In this document: positions 36,416-45,825 of the stretch, one piece after another
How the letters are laid out: every line of letters starts with the position of its first letter
Position numbering within the stretch: the first letter of the stretch is position 1
From: Neobacillus muris
Lineage (GTDB): Bacteria > Bacillota > Bacilli > Bacillales > Cytobacillaceae
Assembly (NCBI RefSeq): GCF_943193175.1
Contig: NZ_CALPDF010000035.1
Coordinates: forward strand, 1-52,459
Reading direction: 5' to 3'
Length of the DNA: 52,459 nt
Program-made: the position numbers and the translations under genes
Notes under the pieces: generated by a model
Databases searched by the model: none
What the model was told of the DNA's origin: nothing
Seen by the model: only the letters and a program-made list of their open reading frames with translations

Positions 36416-36694
36416 CTATTGCCCTGATCTAATGGCGATCACGAATTGGATAACTTGATAGATCAAAAGCGAGATGATGATAAGGGCGGAGACGGCTGCA
36501 AACATTCTTCTGGGATTCTGATACCATTTTGGTAATTGCTCTATTCGTTTAGGGGACGGAATCCCTTGGACCATATCACTGTGCTTGATTGCGTCATTAA
36601 ATGGAGCCCTTTCATCTAAAGAATTGGTTTCGGGTATATTGACTGTTTGATGAAGGTTTTCGTCCTCGTATGGATGATAAGAAGATTTGTTCAT
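36416..36694 (-). CDS. Single-pass membrane protein of unknown function
   Basis: This 92-residue protein has a polar N-terminal half and one hydrophobic segment at about 68-88 near the C-terminus (tail-anchored type). GGAGG lies 6 bases before the ATG, so translation is likely. It converges on the permease-prefix gene with a 13-base gap. I do not recognise it. Confidence 0.55.
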   Translation of the reverse strand: MNKSSYHPYEDENLHQTVNIPETNSLDERAPFNDAIKHSDMVQGIPSPKRIEQLPKWYQNPRRMFAAVSALIIISLLIYQVIQFVIAIRSGQ

Positions 36695-36799
36695 TTTAAA
36701 CCTCCTTGGTTTGAATATCTATATTATACCACTTGATCCATTTATTAGATATTTTTTTGAGGTGCTTGTTTAGCAGGTAATGGATGCCGACTGTGCGAG

Positions 36800-37000
36800 T
36801 GGACAGTTAGGGAGGGGTATCCGACAGTTAGCGAGCGTTATCCGACAGTAGCACCGGCTTCCGACAGTTAGCGAGCGTTATCCGACAGTAGCACCGGCTT
36901 CCGACAGTTGGAATCCGTTTTCCGACTGTTACGGGTGCATATACGACAGTTACTCAAACTTATCCGACAGTCAGCGAGAGCTATCCGACAGTAGAACAGC
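36800..37000. repeat. Cluster of TATCCGACAG repeats
   Basis: CCGACAG occurs at 36821, 36842, 36861, 36882 and 36901, alternating 21- and 19-base steps to make a 40-base double unit; degenerate copies continue to about 37000. The motif is the reverse complement of the CTGTCGGATA repeats at 2.9-3.2 kb. No gene lies in 36700-37100. Confidence 0.75.
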
Positions 37001-37100
37001 CTTCATTAAAGAAATCACACAAATTGAAAAACAAAAATAAAAAGAGGCCTAAATAACCAAGGAAGAACCCCCCTATGATTATTTAGGCCGCCTTGATCAA

Positions 37101-38054
37101 TTATGCTGCCACATCCCTGCGGGTAAAAAGGAGCCAGGAAATCAGATTGAACACAAGGAAATAGAAAACCAGCACCGTAATAGAAAACGACAAAGTCATT
37201 CCCTCCTGGAAAGGATGCCCATCCAGATACTGGGTGAGATCCGTGTTGGCGAACAACAAATACTTGCTCCAAACAAACCGCTGCAGTGCCTCCAAAACAA
37301 TATTGCCCGCAAACAAAGCGCCAATCGAAAATCCGATCGCCATCGCGCTGCTTCGAAACGCCGACGAAATCATAAAAGCCATAGTTACATACATAATCGT
37401 GGAAATACCGTTTAGCATATACGTTTTCCACAAATTGATAACCATATTCCTTTCAACAATTTGCCCGTCCGCAGTCATACTGACCAGCGGCAAATCCATA
37501 TATCCAAAACCATATAAGATTCCATTCACTACAATAGATATAACAAACAGCGTAATCAACAACAGCAAACCAAACAGCAGAAACGAGATATACTTGGAGA
37601 CAAGAATCTTGACCCGGCTGGCCGGCCTGATAAGCAGCAGCTTAATCGTCCCTGACGAAAATTCCCCCGCTACACTGTCACTCACAATGATAATAACGAA
37701 AATAGTAATCACAATCATCAAACTAGCCGAACCGTTCACGCCATCCCACATCGTGCCGTCCGTTGAGCGGATATCGTGATCCAAGTGATAGTGGTTGAGA
37801 GCCATCTGCTCCTGATAGAAGGCCCGGTCCTCTTCCCCCAGCTTGGGCTGCTTCAGAATCTCCCTGTATTGCCGGTTCTCCTGCTTCAGTTCTGACCGCC
37901 AGCCTTCACCTTTTGCCTGTTTTCCATCGGAATGCCATTCAATAAAGTTGACAAACAGCACAAAAGCCGCCATAAGCCCGACGAGGATCCATGTTCGCAC
38001 CCGCCGGTAAATCTTCATATTTTCATTGAGTACTAGATTAACCAATTGGTCCAC
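37101..38054 (-). CDS. ABC-2 type transporter permease
   Basis: This 317-residue membrane subunit of a BcrB/NatB-like exporter has a first helix at about 22-42, a long extracytoplasmic loop rich in charged residues (45-110) and five further helices. The conserved SDSVAGEFSSGTIKLLLIRP near 125-145 is the ABC2_membrane coupling element. It overlaps the ATPase gene by 17 bases. The transported compound is unknown; such pairs often give peptide-antibiotic resistance. Confidence 0.85.
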   Translation of the reverse strand: MDQLVNLVLNENMKIYRRVRTWILVGLMAAFVLFVNFIEWHSDGKQAKGEGWRSELKQENRQYREILKQPKLGEEDRAFYQEQMALNHYHLDHDIRSTDGTMWDGVNGSASLMIVITIFVIIIVSDSVAGEFSSGTIKLLLIRPASRVKILVSKYISFLLFGLLLLITLFVISIVVNGILYGFGYMDLPLVSMTADGQIVERNMVINLWKTYMLNGISTIMYVTMAFMISSAFRSSAMAIGFSIGALFAGNIVLEALQRFVWSKYLLFANTDLTQYLDGHPFQEGMTLSFSITVLVFYFLVFNLISWLLFTRRDVAA

Positions 38055-38970
38055 CCCCCGTTATTTCTAAGAAACGATCCTCCAGAGACTGGCTGACCAT
38101 CTGGACACCATAGATGCGAATCTGGTTCTTCATTAGCCCCTCTAGAATATCCGGGATGCATTCCCGCTCGGTGGTGACCTCCACATTCCCGCCTTGAGCG
38201 AGCTTGACCTCCTTGATCCCCTCCATGTCCCTCATCGCCGCCACTGCCTGTTCAGGCGGCTGAGCTTGGATGAGATACGTTTGAGCCTGCTCATTCCCCT
38301 GGGTGAAATCCTGAACCGGCATCACATCGGCCAGCTTGCCCCGCTGGAGGATGGCGACCCGGTCGCACATGAGCTCCATCTCCGACAACAAATGGCTGGA
38401 GACAATCACCGTGATTCCTTCCGTACGGGTCAAATGCCGCAAATAATCGCGGAGCTCGCGAATCCCCGCCGGATCAAGTCCGTTCGTCGGTTCATCAAGA
38501 ATCAGCAGGGACGGCCGGTGCAGCAGTGCCTGGGCGATTCCCAGCCGCTGGCGCATCCCGAGCGAATACTTTTTGACTTTGTCATGGATACGCTCCTCCA
38601 GCTTGACCAGCGACACCACTTCATCAATCCGTTCCTTCGTAACCCCCGGCACCATCCGGGCGTAATGAACCAGGTTGTGGTAGCCGCTCAGATACTTGTA
38701 CATTTCCGGACTTTCCACGATGGTGCCAACGTGGCGGATGGCCTGCTCGAATTCAGTTTTGATATTTTTCCCCTTAATCAGGATCTGGCCCTTGGTGATG
38801 GACATCAGCCCGACAATCATGCGGATGGTGGTGGTTTTACCGGCACCATTTGGACCAAGAAAGCCGAAAATTTCGCCTTGCGGTACGTCAAATGTCAGAT
38901 CGTCGATAATCGTGTTCCGGCCAATCCGTTTGGTCACATGACTCAAGCTGATGATCGGTTCGTTTTTCAT
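38038..38970 (-). CDS. ABC transporter ATP-binding protein, BcrA type
   Basis: This 310-residue ATPase has Walker A GPNGAGKTT at about 39-47, signature SLGMRQRLGIAQAL near 136, Walker B LLILDEPTNG near 154 and an H-loop VSSHLLSEM. A C-terminal extension of about 85 residues is typical of drug-exporter ATPases. AAGGAGAAC lies before the ATG. It energises the overlapping ABC-2 permease. The pair follows an XRE/DUF2975 group on the same strand, so those regulators may control it. Confidence 0.9.
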   Translation of the reverse strand: MKNEPIISLSHVTKRIGRNTIIDDLTFDVPQGEIFGFLGPNGAGKTTTIRMIVGLMSITKGQILIKGKNIKTEFEQAIRHVGTIVESPEMYKYLSGYHNLVHYARMVPGVTKERIDEVVSLVKLEERIHDKVKKYSLGMRQRLGIAQALLHRPSLLILDEPTNGLDPAGIRELRDYLRHLTRTEGITVIVSSHLLSEMELMCDRVAILQRGKLADVMPVQDFTQGNEQAQTYLIQAQPPEQAVAAMRDMEGIKEVKLAQGGNVEVTTERECIPDILEGLMKNQIRIYGVQMVSQSLEDRFLEITGGGPIG

Positions 38971-39033
38971 ACATGTTCTCCTTTAAAAATCGATTTGAAT
39001 GCTGCTTTGTCTTCGTCCTTTTTGAAAGAACTG

Positions 39034-39408
39034 CTATTTTTGAGCTTCCCTAAAAGAAAGCACTTCAATGTCTGTACAGTAAAACCGTAACGTATCGTCC
39101 TCGCAGTCTATCACTTCATAATTCTTATTTTCCCAGCCTCGATCCCTGATATCATAAATCTCGAGGGACAACTGATGATAGATGCCCCCGCTTTCAAAAT
39201 CGATACTGTTAGGGTTGTAGAAACGAAAGCAGGAGATATATCGTTTGTCTTGATCCTTAATAACAAAATCGATGTCGAGTAAGCACTGATCTTCAAAGGG
39301 CTTATTTTGAAAGTTCAAACAGAATCGATCAATATGCTCTACCTTTTGCAATGAAAAGTCCTTTATTTTATCCTTAATACGATTCATATTTTTGATCAAT
39401 TGAATCAC
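39034..39408 (-). CDS. Hypothetical protein coupled to an XRE regulator
   Basis: This 124-residue soluble protein is mostly beta-rich and aromatic-rich (FRFYNPNSIDFESGG, YEVIDCEDDTLRFYC). I recognise no family. Its ATG overlaps the stop codon of the XRE gene by 4 bases (ATGA), so it is translated together with that regulator. It stands 63 bases before the ABC ATPase gene. Confidence 0.6.
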   Translation of the reverse strand: MIQLIKNMNRIKDKIKDFSLQKVEHIDRFCLNFQNKPFEDQCLLDIDFVIKDQDKRYISCFRFYNPNSIDFESGGIYHQLSLEIYDIRDRGWENKNYEVIDCEDDTLRFYCTDIEVLSFREAQK

Positions 39409-39641
39409 TCCTTAGAGGAATTTTTCCCTTCGTTCTCATCACTTCGGTATTCTAAAAGGTCCCCAGGCTGGCAATCCAGCGCCTTACAAATCGCATCCAA
39501 CGTGGATAAGCGGATCGCTTTTGCCTTCCCGTTTTTCAAGATCGAAAGATTCGCCATCGTGATGCCGACCCGTTCCGACAGCTCTGTTACACTCATCTTC
39601 CGTTTTGCCAGCATCACATCAATATTGATAATCATCGCCAT
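39405..39641 (-). CDS. Cro/CI-type (XRE, YozG-like) regulator
   Basis: This 78-residue single helix-turn-helix protein has MSVTELSERVGITMANLSIL and then STLDAICKALDCQPGDLLEY. The ATG at 39641 is preceded by GAGGTG; an in-frame GTG three codons earlier overlaps that site. It lies between a DUF2975 membrane protein and the hypothetical gene it overlaps. DUF2975 and YozG-like pairs are widespread in Bacillus and probably autoregulate. Confidence 0.88.
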   Translation of the reverse strand: MAMIINIDVMLAKRKMSVTELSERVGITMANLSILKNGKAKAIRLSTLDAICKALDCQPGDLLEYRSDENEGKNSSKE

Positions 39642-39651
39642 TGTATTCACC

Positions 39652-40125
39652 TCAGACCGTTAAATCATTTTCGGATTTGATATCGATTGCTTCTTGTAAA
39701 AGTCTTTGAAGAACCGCCGCGAATACGGCGATGACAATCGAGGCAAAAATCGGGACCATTCCGATGAGAACGAGCCCCGGCGCATCATCCAGCTCCGCTA
39801 GGAGATAAACAAATGGCAGAACGATCACATACAAACCACTAATGATAATCGCGCAGATTTTGATTTTCTTCAGGGCTTTCACAGACCATTTAGAAAAAGC
39901 CTGGCCCTTGTCAATATAATTTAACAGTTGAAAGGCCTGAAACAAGGCAGCGAAATACGGGATCATGGATACATACATGCCGATTAAAATCGGATATAGG
40001 ATATGGTCATAATCTGGATTGAATGGATGATGAACTAACCAAATCAGCGCATATATGCCCAAAGCAAGAACCGGAATTCCCATAAGAAAGACAGCCATTT
40101 TTAAAAAGAGTGATCCCCGTTTCAT
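39652..40125 (-). CDS. DUF2975 membrane protein
   Basis: This roughly 157-residue protein has four membrane helices (about 7-30, 42-65, 88-110 and 118-142). It contains the YIDKGQAFSKWSVKALKKIK loop that marks DUF2975. The start ATG at 40125 has GAGGTG 7 bases upstream. The XRE gene follows after 10 bases. The function is unknown; it may control or sense for the adjacent regulator. Confidence 0.82.
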   Translation of the reverse strand: MKRGSLFLKMAVFLMGIPVLALGIYALIWLVHHPFNPDYDHILYPILIGMYVSMIPYFAALFQAFQLLNYIDKGQAFSKWSVKALKKIKICAIIISGLYVIVLPFVYLLAELDDAPGLVLIGMVPIFASIVIAVFAAVLQRLLQEAIDIKSENDLTV

Positions 40126-40271
40126 AAAAAAACACCTCACAAAATTTTTTACAAATTGATTATAGGATAATATTTATCGAATTTCAATAAATTTTTAATT
40201 GTTTTTAATATATTATTATCGATTATTTCAATTTCATCTTCTAAAATTGAAATAGCAAACCTAAATGTGCA

Positions 40272-40301
40272 AAAAAGAGCTTGGAGTCCCAAGCTCTTTC
40301 T
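40272..40301. terminator. Hairpin in the 40.1-40.4 kb gap
   Basis: AAAGAGCTTGG and CCAAGCTCTTT pair around AGTC and are flanked by A- and T-rich runs; it can work on either strand. The rest of 40141-40397 is AT-rich with short TTATCGA-containing repeats (near 40170 and 40218) that could be XRE operators. No gene is visible. Confidence 0.6.
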
Positions 40302-40397
40302 AAATCATAAAGTTGAATGTATTACACTAAAACCCGAAAGTATTTTTGAAAATCGGATGAATTTTTAAAAATACGTCCAGTATCCTGTCAGAAACAC

Positions 40398-40435
40398 GAA
40401 AAAAGCCCACCCTCGATCATGATCGAGATGGGCTT
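40398..40435 (-). terminator. Terminator of the opuC operon
   Basis: On the minus strand AAGCCCATCTCGATC and GATCGAGGGTGGGCTT pair, with a small internal mismatch, and run into TTTT directly after the opuCD stop codon. Confidence 0.85.
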
Positions 40436-40441
40436 ATGAAC

Positions 40442-41137
40442 TTAAGCAGCCTGTTCCCTCAGATTCTTCTTTAGACTGCCTTTTCTTTTTTTTATCGGTG
40501 ACAACTTCCGCTCCAGCCAGCCCATCACCACATCGGCAATCACAGCCATCAAGGCGGTGGGAATGGCACCTGCCAGAATAATCGGTGTTCCGTCCGTCAC
40601 ATTGGTCCCGCGCAAAATAATGTCACCCAATCCACCTGCACCAATAAATGTCCCGATCGTGGCAATCCCAATAGTAATGACTAATGCCATCCGGAGCCCT
40701 GCCATGATCACCGACATCGCCATCGGCAGCTCGACCATCCAAAGAACCTGAAACTTGTTCATCCCCATCGCCTTTCCCGATTCCAGTAACGCATGATCCA
40801 CATTGCGGATTCCGGTATAGGTGTTTTTAATAATCGGCAATAAGGAATAGAGGAATAAGGAAAAGACCACTGTATTGGTTCCAAGTCCCATAACCAGCAT
40901 GAGCACGGCCAGCATCGCCAATGCCGGAATCGTTTGGACAATATTCGCCAGCGATATCACCCAGACACTAAGCTTGTTATGTCTCGCAATAAAAATACCT
41001 AACGGGATGGCGACAATCGCAGCAAACAACACGCCATAGGCCGACATCAGGAAATGCCGATAAAATTGCTCCCAGACATAAGCTCCATTTTGTGAATAGT
41101 AATAAACAATATCATGGATGGTCTCCATGAGGGTCAC
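40442..41137 (-). CDS. opuCD: Osmoprotectant ABC permease OpuCD
   Basis: This 231-residue permease has five or six helices. The EAA-type loop LESGKAMGMNKFQVLWMVEL lies near 117-136, followed by GLRMALVITIGIATIGTFIG, as in OpuCB/OpuCD and OpuBB/BD. It partners OpuCB in importing glycine betaine, carnitine, choline or related solutes under salt stress. It is the fourth gene in the order A-B-C-D and starts 3 bases after opuCC stops. Confidence 0.9.
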   Translation of the reverse strand: MTLMETIHDIVYYYSQNGAYVWEQFYRHFLMSAYGVLFAAIVAIPLGIFIARHNKLSVWVISLANIVQTIPALAMLAVLMLVMGLGTNTVVFSLFLYSLLPIIKNTYTGIRNVDHALLESGKAMGMNKFQVLWMVELPMAMSVIMAGLRMALVITIGIATIGTFIGAGGLGDIILRGTNVTDGTPIILAGAIPTALMAVIADVVMGWLERKLSPIKKRKGSLKKNLREQAA

Positions 41138-41140
41138 CTC

Positions 41141-42079
<939 letters not shown>

Positions 42080-42733
42080 CTAAGCTGCTTCTCTCATCTT
42101 TTTCATTCCTTTAGGGGTTACCCAGCCTTCCACTTTGCCTAAAAGGAGATCCGTCAATAAAGCTAACAATGTAACAGGAACGGCACCGGCAATAATAAAT
42201 TCAGGCTGGTACAGGTTAAGGCCGCTAAAGATGTAATCCCCAAGGCCGCCGCCGCCAATAAACGAAGCTAAGGTGGCCCAGCCAATTAAATAGACCGTGG
42301 ATAAGCGAATCCCAGCCATGATGACAGGAATCGCCAGCGGTACTTCCACGTAGCGGATCCGTTCCCATCCAGTCATACCCATCCCGCGCCCTGCTTCGAG
42401 CAGGCTCTTTTGTACGCCGCTCACTCCCGTATAGGTGTTTCTCAGGATAGGTAGGACCGAATAGAAAAATAACGCAATAATAGCGGGTGTTTTCCCGACA
42501 CCTAAAAGAGGAATAAAGAAGGCAAGAATCGCAAAACTTGGAAAGGTTTGAACCACCCCTAATACTCCCATCACAAATCCTGCCGCTTTCGGAAACCGTG
42601 TTAACGCCACTCCAAGCGGGACCGCGATGAGGATGCCGAGCAGTGCAGCAATCACCGAAATATATAAATGCTCCCATGTCTTGAACAGCATTTCACTGCC
42701 ATTGGTACTGAAAAATTGTAAGATGGACTCCAA
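42080..42733 (-). CDS. opuCB: Osmoprotectant ABC permease OpuCB
   Basis: This 217-residue permease matches the usual OpuCB length. The coupling loop [20 protein letters not shown] lies near 115-134, then [20 protein letters not shown]. It starts 12 bases after opuCA ends. Together with OpuCD it forms the heterodimeric channel. Confidence 0.9.
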   Translation of the reverse strand: MESILQFFSTNGSEMLFKTWEHLYISVIAALLGILIAVPLGVALTRFPKAAGFVMGVLGVVQTFPSFAILAFFIPLLGVGKTPAIIALFFYSVLPILRNTYTGVSGVQKSLLEAGRGMGMTGWERIRYVEVPLAIPVIMAGIRLSTVYLIGWATLASFIGGGGLGDYIFSGLNLYQPEFIIAGAVPVTLLALLTDLLLGKVEGWVTPKGMKKMREAA

Positions 42734-42745
42734 ATCAGCTCCCTC

Positions 42746-43885
42746 CTATCCTATTTTTGTGATTTCAGCCTCGCCCCAAATCGAATCATAGACAATATCT
42801 ACTAAACTAGCTCTGGTGACTATCCCGACAAGGCGGCGTTTGTCATCCACAACCGGAACGTACTTCATCCCAATTTTTAAGATTTTCCGGACCGTATCAC
42901 GAACAAGCGTCTGTTTCTCAACCGTAAAAATCTCGGTCTCGACGACATCTTTGACCAGGTTGGCTTTTTTCCGCATTTGATCAATCATCTGGACATCAAT
43001 AAACCCTTGCAGCACCTTCTTTTCATCCACCACAAGCAAGGAATCGACCCGGTGCTGTTTCATTAATTGGATCGCTTCTGATAATGTTCGGCCTCCCGTA
43101 ATCGTGACCGGACTTGGATTCATAATCTGTTCGACCGTTTGGATATTCGGCCTTGCCTGCACCAGCCGGTCCTTTCCGATAAACTCTTCCACGAATTCAT
43201 TGGCCGGATTTCGTAAAATTTCATCCGGTGTGTCACACTGGACAACCTGACCGTCGCGCATTATCACAATCCGGTCAGCCAATTTCAGCGCCTCATCCAT
43301 ATCATGGGTAACAAACACAATCGTTTTGCCCAGCTTCCGCTGCAGCTTTTTAAATTCCTCCTGCAAGGAGTCTCTAGTAATCGGGTCTAATGCGCCAAAC
43401 GGTTCATCCATTAGGATCAGCGGCTGATCGGCCGCCAATGCCCGCAGTACGCCGATCCGCTGCTGCTGGCCTCCGCTCAGTTCATGCGGATACCTGTCCA
43501 AATAATCGGGTGTCATATCAACAAGTGTTAGTAATTCTCGCGCTCTGGCACGGCGCTTTTCTTCGGGAACTTTTAATAGTTTTAAAACGAGGGAGATATT
43601 TTCCTGAATGGTCATATGAGGAAATAAACCGATCTGCTGAATCACATACCCGATTTCCCTTCTCAGCTGGACCGGGTCGCTCTCCATGATGTTTTTGCCA
43701 TTGATAAAAATGGTTCCATCCGTGGGCTCAATTAAGCGGTTAATCATCTTCATTGTGGTCGTTTTCCCACAGCCGCTTGGACCGATAAAACAGATGAATT
43801 CGCCTTCTTCAATTTCTAAGGTCAAATTATCGACCGCCCGTTTTCCCCCTTTGTACACTTTTGAAACATGATCAAGTCTGAGCAA
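42746..43885 (-). CDS. opuCA: Osmoprotectant ABC ATPase OpuCA with tandem CBS domains
   Basis: This roughly 379-residue ATPase has Walker A GPSGCGKTT near 36-44, signature LSGGQQQRIGVLRAL near 137, Walker B LILMDEPFGALD near 157 and H-loop VTHDMDEAL. Two CBS domains at about 250-365 (IMNPSPVTITGGRTLSEA, YVPVVDDKRRLVGIVT) probably sense ionic strength or nucleotides. The start is TTG at 43885 with GGAGGTG 6 bases upstream; an in-frame ATG at 43900 overlaps that site. It is the first gene of the operon, divergent from opcR. Confidence 0.92.
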   Translation of the reverse strand: MLRLDHVSKVYKGGKRAVDNLTLEIEEGEFICFIGPSGCGKTTTMKMINRLIEPTDGTIFINGKNIMESDPVQLRREIGYVIQQIGLFPHMTIQENISLVLKLLKVPEEKRRARARELLTLVDMTPDYLDRYPHELSGGQQQRIGVLRALAADQPLILMDEPFGALDPITRDSLQEEFKKLQRKLGKTIVFVTHDMDEALKLADRIVIMRDGQVVQCDTPDEILRNPANEFVEEFIGKDRLVQARPNIQTVEQIMNPSPVTITGGRTLSEAIQLMKQHRVDSLLVVDEKKVLQGFIDVQMIDQMRKKANLVKDVVETEIFTVEKQTLVRDTVRKILKIGMKYVPVVDDKRRLVGIVTRASLVDIVYDSIWGEAEITKIG

Positions 43886-43950
43886 GTGAACCACCTCCAT
43901 TATTTTTATAAAAAATCTAAATTCTCTAATTTTAGTTTAAAGTATTTTCC

Positions 43951-44012
43951 GTAAAATAAAAAGTTTATAAATTGTATATATTTTATAGAATTTACGTAAA
44001 ATTAAAAGTTTA
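43951..44012. promoter_or_regulatory. Direct repeats in the opuC/opcR divergent promoter region
   Basis: GTAAAATAAAAAGTTTA (43951-43967) and GTAAAATTAAAAGTTTA (43996-44012) differ at one base and are 45 bases apart. Each is preceded by a T-rich TTTCC/TTTAC. They are candidate sites for the GbsR/OpcR repressor. Confidence 0.5.
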
Positions 44013-44145
44013 GAATGATGTATGACTACTTTTTCTTAAAAAAACGCCCAATTCCTCCCACTTCCTATACCATCCGCTTTTTCGAAATTTTGCCAAGTTA
44101 TGATATAGTGTCAACGAACATGGGTAACTGGAAGGGTGAATTCTT

Positions 44146-44682
44146 TTGGAAGAACGACCATTAGAGAAGATAAAGCAGATTGAAGATCAGTTTGTCGAGA
44201 AAATCGCCGACAACATGCATACATACGGTGTCACACCTACGGTCGGACGCGTGCTCGGCATCATCTATATGAACCGAAGGCCAATGACACTGGATGAACT
44301 ATCAGAGGAAACCGGAATGAGCAAAACCCGGATGAGCCAAGTGGTCCGCGAAATGGTCGATTTAAATATAGCGGAAAAAGTTTTTGAAAAAGGAGTCCGC
44401 AAAGATTTATACAATGTAGAACAGGATTATTATCAGACCTTCGTCTCGTTGTTTACCTCCAACTGGCAAAAAGCAATTCAGAAAAACAAAATGTTTGAAA
44501 AAAAAATGTCTGCTGAACTGCAAGCCATTCGGGAAAATGAACCAATCAATGAAGAAATGGAGCAAAAGCTGAATGCTCTTCTGAAAGAAACGAAGGAATG
44601 GATGGATTATTATCAATGGTTAGCCCGTCTCGTTGAATTCTTTGACAGCGGAGAAGTCTTTAAACATGTTCCAAAGCCATAA
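44146..44682 (+). CDS. opcR: GbsR/OpcR-type MarR-like repressor of opuC
   Basis: This 178-residue regulator of the GbsR family has a winged helix (PTVGRVLGIIYMNRRPMTLD, then LSEETGMSKTRMSQVVREM) followed by long C-terminal helices (about 120-170) with aromatic residues that in GbsR detect choline or betaine. In B. subtilis OpcR represses opuC and GbsR represses opuB and gbsAB; the divergent opuC operon favours OpcR. The start is TTG at 44146 with GGAAGGGTGA before it. No gbsAB genes are next to it. Confidence 0.85.
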   Translation: MEERPLEKIKQIEDQFVEKIADNMHTYGVTPTVGRVLGIIYMNRRPMTLDELSEETGMSKTRMSQVVREMVDLNIAEKVFEKGVRKDLYNVEQDYYQTFVSLFTSNWQKAIQKNKMFEKKMSAELQAIRENEPINEEMEQKLNALLKETKEWMDYYQWLARLVEFFDSGEVFKHVPKP

Positions 44683-44700
44683 ACTATTGAGCCATGAATC

Positions 44701-44735
44701 AAGAAAATGGGGCGTTATCCCATTTTCTTTTTTTA
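44701..44735 (+). terminator. Terminator of opcR
   Basis: AAGAAAATGGG and CCCATTTTCTT form a perfect stem followed by TTTTTTAT. Confidence 0.85.
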
Positions 44736-44851
44736 TTTATTTTCAAAGAGAAGGAATGTCTGCAAAAAATGCTTGGGCAGGACCCGGACGATGATGATGA
44801 TAATTTTGTGGTAAACTTAAACTAACAAAAATATCGGAAGAGAGGATTTAT

Positions 44852-45724
44852 ATGAGTACAAACAAAAAACAGCCGCCGAATAGACCAAGAATGATCATGC
44901 GAGGACTATTGGTCATTATCGGTGCATTTATCGCCGCTTATGGGCTGGAAACCGTATTAATCCCCAATAACGTATCAGATGGAGGTGTGACAGGCCTAAG
45001 CATCGTAGGTTCACAACTATTTGACCTTCCTTTAGGTATTCTAATTGCTGTCATCAATATCCCCTTTATCTGGCTAGGGTATAAACAAATCGGGAAAAGT
45101 TTTGCGATTTATTCCATTATCGGCATTGCTTCACTGGCGATTGGGACAAGCCTCATGCATCACACCCCGGCGATTATTGAAGGAGATACATTGTTGGTGA
45201 CCGTAGTCGGCGGGATTATTCTCGGCTTTGGGATGGGTTTAGCCTTGCGTAACGGCGGTGCATTGGATGGCATTGATATGCTGGCCGTGCTGCTGGCTCG
45301 AAGATTGCCGTTCGGAACAAGTGACTTCATTCTTTTCTTAAATGTTTTTGTCTTTATTGTCGTTTCAAGCGTATTCGGCCTGCAGGGGGCGATTCTTTCG
45401 GCAATCGCCTACTTTATTGCTTCCAAAGTCATTCATATTGTCGAAGAAGGTTTAAGCGGTTCGAAAGCCTTTCAAATTATCACAACGGAGCCTGTATTAA
45501 TGGTCGAAACCATCCGTGACCGATTGGGGCGAAGCGCAACGTATAAAGAAGCATATGGTGGTTTTTCTCACGAAAGATTTAAAGAAATCACCTGTATCAT
45601 TAACCGCTTGGAAGAAACCAAACTAAAAGAAATCATCCATGAAATTGACCCAAAAGCCTTTGTTACCGTCTTTGATGTTGCAGAAGTGAAGGGCGGAAAT
45701 TTCAAAAAGAATGATATTCACTAA
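44852..45724 (+). CDS. YitT family membrane protein
   Basis: This 290-residue protein has five or six helices (DUF161: GLETVLIPNNVSDGGVTGLS near 31-50, GLALRNGGALDGIDMLAV near 130). A cytosolic C-terminal DUF2179 domain follows at about 205-285 (ITTEPVLMVETIRDRLGR, FVTVFDVAEVKGG). YitT proteins are common in Bacillus in several copies; the function is unproven, with transport suggested. AGAGAGGA lies before the ATG. The gene is monocistronic between two terminators. Confidence 0.88.
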   Translation: MSTNKKQPPNRPRMIMRGLLVIIGAFIAAYGLETVLIPNNVSDGGVTGLSIVGSQLFDLPLGILIAVINIPFIWLGYKQIGKSFAIYSIIGIASLAIGTSLMHHTPAIIEGDTLLVTVVGGIILGFGMGLALRNGGALDGIDMLAVLLARRLPFGTSDFILFLNVFVFIVVSSVFGLQGAILSAIAYFIASKVIHIVEEGLSGSKAFQIITTEPVLMVETIRDRLGRSATYKEAYGGFSHERFKEITCIINRLEETKLKEIIHEIDPKAFVTVFDVAEVKGGNFKKNDIH

Positions 45725-45726
45725 AT

Positions 45727-45765
45727 AAAAAAGTTCAGCCAGCGCTTCCTGGCTGGACTTTTTTA
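45727..45765 (+). terminator. Terminator of the yitT-like gene
   Basis: AAAAAAGTTCAGCCAG and CTGGCTGGACTTTTTT pair with one wobble and end in a T-run. The near-symmetric A/T flanks allow action on the convergent binding-protein gene as well. Confidence 0.85.
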
Positions 45766-45825
45766 ACACTTTTAAGTACCCGCTGTCTTTTCACGCTAAT
45801 TTTGCACGTCTTTATTTGTAGGAGC

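Noticed and set aside
38194..39090. 298-codon frame antisense to the ABC ATPase
   Set aside because: It lies opposite a clear ATPase gene with all motifs and is the expected shadow of biased codon use.
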